Origin: Lentisphaeria bacterium
Lineage (GTDB): Bacteria > Verrucomicrobiota > Lentisphaeria > Victivallales > Victivallaceae
DNA length: 46,386 nt
Direction: 5' to 3'
Assembly (NCBI GenBank): GCA_017508135.1
Contig: JAFVZN010000057.1
Location: 1 to 46,386, forward strand
The position numbers and the translations under genes are program-made. This document shows, one piece after another, positions 40,855 through 46,386 of the stretch (position 1 is its first letter; every line of letters begins with the position of its first letter). The notes beneath the pieces were generated by a model, which was given only the letters and a program-made list of their open reading frames with translations, made no database searches and was not told the DNA's origin.

Positions 40855-42941
40855 TTTTTCTTTGTTTCAACTTTTATCATCTTGTGCGGCCAACTGGCAT
40901 GGTATTTTTCATAGGTGGCAAAGTGACCGTAGTTTGCCACCATATCTCCTTCAACAGAAGCGCGGAACGCCGCCATTGCGTTGAAGGCTTTTTTGAACTC
41001 TGTACTGAGTTTCACCCGTTCCGGGCGGGGACGGTTTTGAGCTTTGGCGAGTTGCCATGCTTTATAGGCGGCGCTGCAGTTGCGGCTGAGTTCCGCGTCG
41101 CGCAGACCTTTGCGGAGGAACGCGATACGTTTCAAAACAACGGCGTTGCCTTTAGCGCGTTTTTCCGCCTTGTCCAGGATCGCATTGGCTTGAACGAAAA
41201 GTTTCCTGGGATAGAGTGCGGCAGAGACAAGATAGAAACTGGAATGACCGCCGCCGAGGTTGCCGAAGCGATCTTTGTTTTCACTGCAGAGCTTTAAAAA
41301 TTCCGCATCAGTGATGGAGGAACTGAATTCTTCCCAGAATTTGATATATTCAGCGATCTCTTTGTCCGCCGGAGCGAAGATATCGCAGTAATCTTTCATC
41401 ATCTGATCGTAGGAGAGATCCGGCTGGCGATGGAGACGGATCAATGCGTAAAGCATCATGCCATGATTTGCCCATGCGCCGGTCAGAGAATCGTAGTTGG
41501 TTCCGATCATACCGTTCTTTGCGGCAAAAGAGAAGTCTCCGCAGATGATGCGGCCGAGGTTCATCGGCATATTTCCGCCCATGAGCATATAATTGGGACG
41601 GAAGACAAACTCTTTGATACCGGCTTTGCGCCAGCCGGTAATCATTCCGCGGATATTATTACTGTCTTCCTGCGAATAGGGAAATCCGGTGCCGGGAACC
41701 ATATTGAGAACGACATCTTTGTCCAATTTGGTCTCTACGGGCGGTTGCGTATAGTTGGCGTAGGCGTAACCGATGACTTTGGCGTTGGGGTCGATTTTCT
41801 TCGCTTCTTTGAGTACTGCCATATAGAATTTTGCATAACGGTCGGAGAGAGACGGCTGGCGCTGCATGACGACCTTGTCACCTTCTTCGCCCCATTTTAC
41901 TTTGCTCAGACGGTGGAAACGTCCGCTGCGGGTGAGCGGGTCCTGTTTTTTGCCCCAATACTCCGACGTGGCAAAGGCGGGGTCCGGAGCATCCCAGGCG
42001 CGGCAGTTGGCGCAAAGGCACATGCCGGGTGAATCGTTTTCGCACAGGTTTATCATGTAAGTATAGGGAGATGCTTTCCGGCGGGGAATGGAACTGCGCC
42101 ACTTCTGAATAATGATTTTGTGCAGTTCCGGATTGGATACACACATGGTGATATACTGTCCCGGCGGGTCGCCTTTGAGCGGTTCGCGTTTCCCGTTGGT
42201 AAGCAGAGAGAACAATTCCGGTTTGATTTTGCCGTAGGTTTTCCAGTAGCTGTCAAAGCCGTGGTTGTGAAAGAGGTTGACTGATGCACCCATACGGTGA
42301 CGGATCAGAAACAGATGCTGCGTTTCCATGAATTTTCTCCACGCATCAACGCTGCTCCAACCGGTAATGGTTTTGACGTTGGAACTGTAACCGGATTCGC
42401 GCATCCGGCGGGCGACCAGCGGTTCGATACCGGAACGGTCGATTTTGCCGACTTCCAATTTGGTGCGCGCGGGGATGACTTCACCGAGTTCACCGGGCCA
42501 TATCCACTTTACTCCGAGATCGTTTTCCAGATAATCGTAAACCGCGTAAAGTGTTCCCTGACAGGCAACAGACCACTGGTGACCGACACTTTGACCGTTG
42601 CGGTCGCCGCCGACGAAGACGATGCCGTCTTTGACACTGCGGATGATGCGGCTGTCCATGGCGAGCTTGCTTTTGTCCACGCCGCACGCGGCGGCAGCTT
42701 TGGTTCCGCCGATATAAAAGTGATACGGCAGGGAACTTTTCTGACTCTCTTTGATGATGGCAGGCTTTTTGCCCAACGCTTTGCCGAGGTGGTATTGCAG
42801 CTCTTTGGCGGCGAAATCTTCGGCATGGTTGGGGTTATCCGGCGTTATGATGTCCGCGCTCCATTTGCCATTTTCAAAGGCGGTGAAGGCGCACAGTTGC
42901 AGTACACACAGCAGTGCAAGTGTAATAAGTGTTTTTCTCAT
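40851..42941 (-). CDS. DUF4838 domain-containing secreted protein, probable glycoside hydrolase
   Basis: 696 residues with signal peptide (ITLALLCVLQLCAFTAF), AAAGGAG upstream. N-terminal ~140 residues (HAEDFAAKELQYHLGKALGK, TLYAVYDYLENDLGVKWIWPG) match the alpha-glucuronidase/GH20-type N-domain, followed by a barrel-like region with INLCENDSPGMCLCANCRAW, GYAYANYTQPPVE and the DUF4838 stretch (VVLNMVPGTGFPYSQED, GIKEFVFRPNYM, GTNYDSLTGAWANHGMM). The C-terminal ~150 residues are helical. CLCANC could bind a metal or form disulphides. Such proteins are abundant in Lentisphaerota; activity unproven. Confidence 0.8.
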   Translation of the reverse strand: MRKTLITLALLCVLQLCAFTAFENGKWSADIITPDNPNHAEDFAAKELQYHLGKALGKKPAIIKESQKSSLPYHFYIGGTKAAAACGVDKSKLAMDSRIIRSVKDGIVFVGGDRNGQSVGHQWSVACQGTLYAVYDYLENDLGVKWIWPGELGEVIPARTKLEVGKIDRSGIEPLVARRMRESGYSSNVKTITGWSSVDAWRKFMETQHLFLIRHRMGASVNLFHNHGFDSYWKTYGKIKPELFSLLTNGKREPLKGDPPGQYITMCVSNPELHKIIIQKWRSSIPRRKASPYTYMINLCENDSPGMCLCANCRAWDAPDPAFATSEYWGKKQDPLTRSGRFHRLSKVKWGEEGDKVVMQRQPSLSDRYAKFYMAVLKEAKKIDPNAKVIGYAYANYTQPPVETKLDKDVVLNMVPGTGFPYSQEDSNNIRGMITGWRKAGIKEFVFRPNYMLMGGNMPMNLGRIICGDFSFAAKNGMIGTNYDSLTGAWANHGMMLYALIRLHRQPDLSYDQMMKDYCDIFAPADKEIAEYIKFWEEFSSSITDAEFLKLCSENKDRFGNLGGGHSSFYLVSAALYPRKLFVQANAILDKAEKRAKGNAVVLKRIAFLRKGLRDAELSRNCSAAYKAWQLAKAQNRPRPERVKLSTEFKKAFNAMAAFRASVEGDMVANYGHFATYEKYHASWPHKMIKVETKKK

Positions 42942-42958
42942 TTATATAAACTCCTTTA

Positions 42959-43696
42959 TCAATGTTTTTTACTGCCCCAGAAATCGCTGGTCGCATTGAA
43001 GCTCTGATCGTAAAATTTACGGGTGACGATCTCGCCGTGACCATCGGTGAACAACATCGGAATAACCGTTTTATGCGCGGCAAACAGCTGAGTCGTGGAA
43101 CTTTGGGCAACGCCCTGCGCGCACTTGTCGTAGGAATCGGATGAGATGTTGGTGGCAGGCGGTCTGCTGCACACCACACCGTATCTGACACCGCAGGTGT
43201 AGAGCCAGGTTTTCGACATGGTGAAGATCCGTGAAACTTTAGAGGCATCATCATCTCCGGTACGGCAGATCATATCATACTTCAAATGTTTGGTCAAACC
43301 GTGATGACCGTTCATGCCGTAAGAGGTCGATCTGTCAAAGGTGGACGCAACGGTGGTACACTGCCAGAATTTGGTCGATTCCGCAGACGGCGTATAACGC
43401 CGGCTTGAGCTGAGACCGATGGCAGTGCCGCCCAGCTGTTTGTAGTGATAGCCGTAACCGGAACTGCTGTCTGAATTCCAACAAACGCAGGGCTTGTAAT
43501 CGTTACTGTCTGCGACGTACTGCTGCACACCGTTACCTATTTGTTTGAGGGTGTTGAGACAGCTGCTCTGTTGTCCGCGGGCGCGTGCGCTCTGTAGAGC
43601 GGGCAGCAGTACTGCTGCCAATATCGCTATTATCGCAATTACTACCAGAAGCTCTATCAGGGTGAATCCTTTGCGTGATGTGGTTTGATGTTTCAT
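42959..43696 (-). CDS. Prepilin-type N-terminal domain protein with H-X9-DG motif
   Basis: 245 residues, AAGGAG before ATG. Here the classical processing site is intact: [11 protein letters not shown] with Gly before Phe, then [15 protein letters not shown] and [31 protein letters not shown] near the C-terminus fits H-X9-DG exactly. Six or more Cys in the head suggest disulphides in the periplasm. It lies in the second catabolic operon, 15 bp from the C45 gene and 17 bp from the DUF4838 gene, matching the arrangement of the first operon. Confidence 0.85.
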   Translation of the reverse strand: MKHQTTSRKGFTLIELLVVIAIIAILAAVLLPALQSARARGQQSSCLNTLKQIGNGVQQYVADSNDYKPCVCWNSDSSSGYGYHYKQLGGTAIGLSSSRRYTPSAESTKFWQCTTVASTFDRSTSYGMNGHHGLTKHLKYDMICRTGDDDASKVSRIFTMSKTWLYTCGVRYGVVCSRPPATNISSDSYDKCAQGVAQSSTTQLFAAHKTVIPMLFTDGHGEIVTRKFYDQSFNATSDFWGSKKH

Positions 43697-43710
43697 CGCA
43701 CTTCTCCTTT

Positions 43711-44718
43711 TTATATGGTTACTGTTTCATATTTATTTTCACAGGGATGACCGTCAGCAATCAACACTTTTCCCTGTTCCGGCAGATTTATCATCGACCA
43801 CTTGGTGACGGAACGCGCTTCGCCGCCGTGACGGCATGGCGCACAGCATGAGGAGTGGTCGCGCAACATGTTTTTGATATCTTCAAGCGAAGCCGGTTCC
43901 GGCAGCGCGGCAATGTACTCTGACCGCTTTGCGCAGAACGGCCGGACTTCGGGATCGCGCTGATCGGCGAACTCCACCTCCGGCGCACGGTACAAATTGG
44001 TCGAATAGGAAAACTGCTCATTCTCACTGCGTTTGACCAGTTTCGGTACAGCGGCATCAATAAAGAATGTATTTTTATACTTATCTCCGACCGCGATGGA
44101 AAATCCCTTCCCGGTCAGTGGATAACGCCCGAGCTTTTCCAACACTTCCCCGCTGGTGCGGCTCTCTTTCATCACCTGCATCATCGCCAGCCGGATATCC
44201 ACCCGGTCGCCGTTCCGGGGAAACTTGGAACCAACCGAACCGTGCGTGTTCGCCACGCCTTCAGCATTCATCGAATCCAATCCGCTCAACCATCCGGCGT
44301 AGGTGACCGTCACTACCGGAATACCTTTGTCCGGGCGGCGGATAAGGGTGACAAAACGGCACTTTTCAAACTCTCCGGCATCGTTGTTCTTCGCCACAAT
44401 AACTCCGTCAGCACTTTCGCGCAGCATCAGCGGCGTACACCGCTCCGTCTTGTTGTCAAACGTATCGACAAAGTTCATCGCCATCAGGATCTTGAAATCG
44501 ACTCCCGCCCCTTCGGCAACGCCTTGCAGCTCTTCATAGAGGTCAGGAAGGTAAACCGGCAACACCCGGTTCGCTTCAGCAAAAAATCCATCCAGCCGCT
44601 CCGGCTTGACATAGTATACCCCGATGTTTTCAACTTCGTACCGGATATCCGCTCTCGCGCCTTCTCCGTACTCTCTTCCCATTTTCCGGGGAGAACCACT
44701 GCATTCGATCGTAGTCAT
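43711..44718 (-). CDS. C45-family autoproteolytic acyltransferase/hydrolase
   Basis: 335 residues from ATG 44718 ([14 protein letters not shown]) behind CGGAGG; ORF extends to 44745 without support. The opening [18 protein letters not shown] and [22 protein letters not shown] followed by ERCTPLML are typical of the acyl-CoA:6-APA acyltransferase/penicillin V acylase-like C45 family, with Cys94 as the residue expected to become the N-terminal nucleophile after self-cleavage. Later [26 protein letters not shown] is also typical. Likely cleaves or transfers an amide-linked acyl group; the substrate is unknown. First gene of the operon; controlled from the divergent region at 44719-44906. Confidence 0.85.
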   Translation of the reverse strand: MTTIECSGSPRKMGREYGEGARADIRYEVENIGVYYVKPERLDGFFAEANRVLPVYLPDLYEELQGVAEGAGVDFKILMAMNFVDTFDNKTERCTPLMLRESADGVIVAKNNDAGEFEKCRFVTLIRRPDKGIPVVTVTYAGWLSGLDSMNAEGVANTHGSVGSKFPRNGDRVDIRLAMMQVMKESRTSGEVLEKLGRYPLTGKGFSIAVGDKYKNTFFIDAAVPKLVKRSENEQFSYSTNLYRAPEVEFADQRDPEVRPFCAKRSEYIAALPEPASLEDIKNMLRDHSSCCAPCRHGGEARSVTKWSMINLPEQGKVLIADGHPCENKYETVTI

Positions 44719-44732
44719 TGAGAATTGCCTCC

Positions 44733-44749
44733 GTTGTGATTGCACTTTT
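44733..44749 (-). promoter_or_regulatory. Operator half of a direct repeat, downstream site
   Basis: On the minus strand AAAAGTGCAATCACAAC, repeating the sequence of the site at 44785-44803 apart from two missing bases. It lies between the expected transcription start and the ribosome site of the C45 gene. Pairs of such repeats are typical binding sites of AraC proteins. Confidence 0.6.
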
Positions 44750-44764
44750 TATCGCTGACACAAT

Positions 44765-44793
44765 AATATACTTCAAGGAGATAGGTTGTGCAA
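44765..44793 (-). promoter_or_regulatory. Promoter of the C45-pseudopilin-DUF4838 operon
   Basis: Minus strand TTGCAC (44793-44788), 17-bp spacer, TATATT (44770-44765). Its -35 is part of the palindrome GTGCAATTGCAC, so the operator overlaps the promoter. Confidence 0.65.
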
Positions 44794-44803
44794 TTGCACT
44801 TTT
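44785..44803 (-). promoter_or_regulatory. Operator with perfect palindrome GTGCAATTGCAC
   Basis: Minus strand AAAAGTGCAATTGCACAAC; the inner 12 bp (44788-44799) are a perfect palindrome and cover the -35 box. Matches the second site at 44733-44749, 35 bp away. The nearby divergent AraC gene is the likely binder. Confidence 0.65.
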
Positions 44804-44836
44804 GAAGCATTTTTTAACAATATTGAAACACTCTCC

Positions 44837-44865
44837 TTGAATGCTTCCGTCTGCGGCATTATATT
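44837..44865 (+). promoter_or_regulatory. Promoter of the divergent AraC gene
   Basis: TTGAAT (44837-44842), 17-bp spacer, TATATT (44860-44865), about 40 bp before GTG 44907. Confidence 0.7.
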
Positions 44866-44906
44866 ATCCGGAGAAAAAACAATAACATCACAGTCTGGAG
44901 GTCAAT

Positions 44907-45698
44907 GTGTATCACGCATTCTCTTTTTACAACGGAGAACTGGGTTTTTATATCCGTTCCATCGGACACTTTGACTATGCCCCCGGCGAGATGGGACGGC
45001 GTAAAACTGTCGATTTCGGCGAAATATTCTGGTGCATTTCCGGCAGTGGTTATTTCCACGATCACGAAGGCAAAACTCATATCCTGCAACCCAACTGGGT
45101 CTGGTATTATCCCCCCGGTTCGACCCATATCTTCGGTGCCGCTTCGGAACATTTTCACTACCGCTGGCTGACGATCGACGGCCCGCTGGCAGCGCACCTT
45201 TTCGCCGGGTTCAATATCGCTCCCGGTATGACCTTCGCCGGTCTCTGCCCCGAAGAATACTTTGAACGTATCGCTTCGGCGATTTCCGACCCGTCACGGA
45301 TGCCGGATATGCTCTGCAACGCCGTTTCCATCCTCTCCAAAATAAACTCCGGTACCGGGAAAAATGTCACTTCCGGCGGTTCGATCGCCGCCGCCGCCCG
45401 CGCCCTTATCGACCAGCACTTCCGCGATGCCAAACTCAATGTCGAATATATCGCCGATAAACTCGGTCGTCACCGCGTTTCTGTCGCCCGTGACTTCAAA
45501 CTCATGTACGGCATCTCCATTTCCAGCTATATCCAATCCTGCCGCTATCAGGAAGCCTTTTACCTTATCCGGGAAACCAAACTCCCTCTGGCGGAAATCC
45601 CTGCCCGCTGCGGCTTCAGTTCCATCAACTATCTCTCCCGCGTCATCCGTACCACCACCGGCATCACCCCCGGGGAGTTGCGCCGTTCCGGGAAGTAG
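44907..45698 (+). CDS. AraC-family transcriptional regulator of the second catabolic operon
   Basis: 263 residues from GTG 44907, with TGGAGG five bases upstream. N-terminal cupin-like sensor (EIFWCISGSGYFHDHEGKTH, WVWYYPPGSTH, HYRWLTIDGPL). C-terminal double helix-turn-helix: NVEYIADKLGRHRVSVARDF and AEIPARCGFSSINYLSRVIR, ending TGITPGELRR. It resembles the regulator at 627 in layout, including QEAFYLIRE-type motifs (QEAFYLLRE there). Divergent from the C45 operon, whose promoter carries a matching repeat pair; it probably activates that operon in response to a breakdown product. Confidence 0.9.
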   Translation: MYHAFSFYNGELGFYIRSIGHFDYAPGEMGRRKTVDFGEIFWCISGSGYFHDHEGKTHILQPNWVWYYPPGSTHIFGAASEHFHYRWLTIDGPLAAHLFAGFNIAPGMTFAGLCPEEYFERIASAISDPSRMPDMLCNAVSILSKINSGTGKNVTSGGSIAAAARALIDQHFRDAKLNVEYIADKLGRHRVSVARDFKLMYGISISSYIQSCRYQEAFYLIRETKLPLAEIPARCGFSSINYLSRVIRTTTGITPGELRRSGK

Positions 45699-45709
45699 GG
45701 AGGGGCGGC

Positions 45710-45918
45710 GATCTCGCGTGCTACTGCGAGCCTTTCCGGCGGACGGCGGCTCGGTTGAGGACAGTAGTCCACGCCCTCGCCGCCGCCTTGGAAAAACTCG
45801 CATTAGCGGCGCGATATCGCCGCCTATAGGCTTGGCTGGCTTTTGTGTCGCCTGTCGGCGACCAGGGTAGTGGTGATGTGCGCCGCTTGCGCGGCTTATA
45901 GTAAGGCTGGCGCACTGT
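45710..45918. repeat. Structured intergenic repeat element, right copy
   Basis: Same order of blocks as at 1-475 and same orientation: GATCTCGC (45710), GAGGAC...GTCCAC, GCGATATCGCCGCCTAT, one copy of the 88-bp unit core and the closing GTAAGGCTGGCGCACTG. GGAC-agta-GTCC (45759-45770) and GTCGCC-tgtc-GGCGAC (45847-45862) keep the stems of the left copy but not the loops. Begins 12 bp after the AraC stop. No gene. Confidence 0.75.
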
Positions 45919-46386
45919 CAGTCTCCCTTTGGAGCGATGGTTCGGTTAGGAGCAAAAGGTCGCTGGCTTGATGTGGGGGCTCCTCGCCCCCACGCCCCCC
46001 GGCAGGGCGCGCAAGCCCTGCACCGGAGTATGGAGTTGGTATGCCGGGCTTCTCCGGCAATTCTGAATGTGCCAAAATAGCGAAAAATCTGTCGCCTTTT
46101 CTGGCGGCAGATTTTTCACTCTTTTGTCACGGTTCCGCCCGCGGGGGCCCTCACGTCCCCCGCACCCCCTTGCGTTGGGCTGGCGCAATGCGGAGTTCCA
46201 CTTGGAGCAGGGGAGCTGTTGGAGTGAGCAGCAATGCCAACGGGGTTATCTATGTACAAGCAACTCAACACTCTCCGTCCCCATCCGTACCCATCCGTAC
46301 CCATTGTATATTATTCCCCGGTTATCAGATAGCAGTTGCTCCCTTTGGCGAGAATGGGTATTTTCACTCGTCGGAGCCAAAGGTGA
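45919..46386. other. Non-coding region with successive hairpins, no supported gene
   Basis: Five perfect or near-perfect hairpins follow one another: GTGGGGGC/GCCCCCAC (45973-45993), GCAGGGC/GCCCTGC (46002-46021), TGCCGG/CCGGCA (46042-46059), GAAAAATCTG/CAGATTTTTC with an inner CGCC/GGCG (46082-46117), and GCGGGGG/CCCCCGC (46141-46163). A second GGCTGGCGCAATGCGGAG block at about 46179 again matches the left end near 464. 46281-46305 is a 10-bp repeat CCATCCGTAC (2.5 copies). CCTTTGGC/GCCAAAGG (46342-46383) is cut off near the window end. Confidence 0.6.

Noticed and set aside
39583..40914. 443-codon plus-strand ORF opposite the six-hairpin glycosidase gene
   Set aside because: The minus strand has helical-hairpin repeats, a 4-bp coupled start and operon context; the plus-strand product is low in recognisable structure.
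1..46386. Genomic island bounded by the two repeat copies
   Set aside because: The interior is mainly housekeeping genes (tilS, ispD, tpiA, secG) and there is no integrase or target-site duplication, so the repeats look like dispersed intergenic elements.

Overview
The window looks like chromosomal DNA from a PVC-superphylum bacterium, most likely Lentisphaerota (Victivallis-like). This rests on recognising families, not on a search. The pointers are two proteins with the [18 protein letters not shown] prepilin-type N-terminus plus an H-X9-DG motif, a DUF4838 protein, AraC-controlled catabolic operons, and a six-gene pilus-like cluster that resembles Amuc_1098-1102 of Akkermansia. I recognise 38 protein-coding genes. 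I see no tRNA, rRNA, CRISPR array, transposase or integrase.

Layout. 1-620: structured repeat element with an 88-bp tandem array. 627-9566 (+): AraC regulator, then a catabolic operon (clan GH-A glycosidase, two ceramidase-N-domain-like hydrolases, H-X9-DG pseudopilin-like protein, secreted protein with two carbohydrate-binding-like modules). 9629-14005 (-): Bax1/DUF790 nuclease, XPB-type helicase, small membrane protein, RluA-type pseudouridine synthase, RdgB. 14100-17190 (+): tilS, then a NagB-like protein with an LmbE-type deacetylase. 17283-23602 (+): ispD, a group-2 sigma-70 factor and an iron-type ABC importer. 23694-25833 (+): rsmE fused in frame to a TPR lipoprotein, then two more lipoproteins. 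25978-27261 (+): tpiA, secG. 27277-37616 (+): pilus-like cluster (Amuc_1102-like, PilM-PilN fusion, Amuc_1100-like, Amuc_1099-like, two secretins). 37659-39424: TrmO, a phage-like hypothetical protein, a NifX-type protein. 39670-44718 (-): second catabolic operon (six-hairpin glycosidase, DUF4838 protein, H-X9-DG pseudopilin, C45 acylase) with a divergent AraC regulator at 44907-45698. 45699-46386: a second copy of the structured repeat and a run of hairpins.

How it fits together. Both catabolic operons pair an AraC regulator with polymer-degrading enzymes and one pseudopilin-like protein. The central cluster supplies an outer-membrane secretin and an inner-membrane PilM/N/O-like platform, which could in principle handle such pseudopilins; that link is inference. 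Promoters readable by eye are mostly TTGnnn, 16-17 bp, TATATT. The most interesting points are the pilus-like cluster with two secretins, the rsmE-lipoprotein fusion, the XPB-Bax1 pair, the NagB-like protein with altered active-site residues, the AraC operator repeats, and the repeat family at both ends whose hairpin stems are conserved while two of its loops differ.
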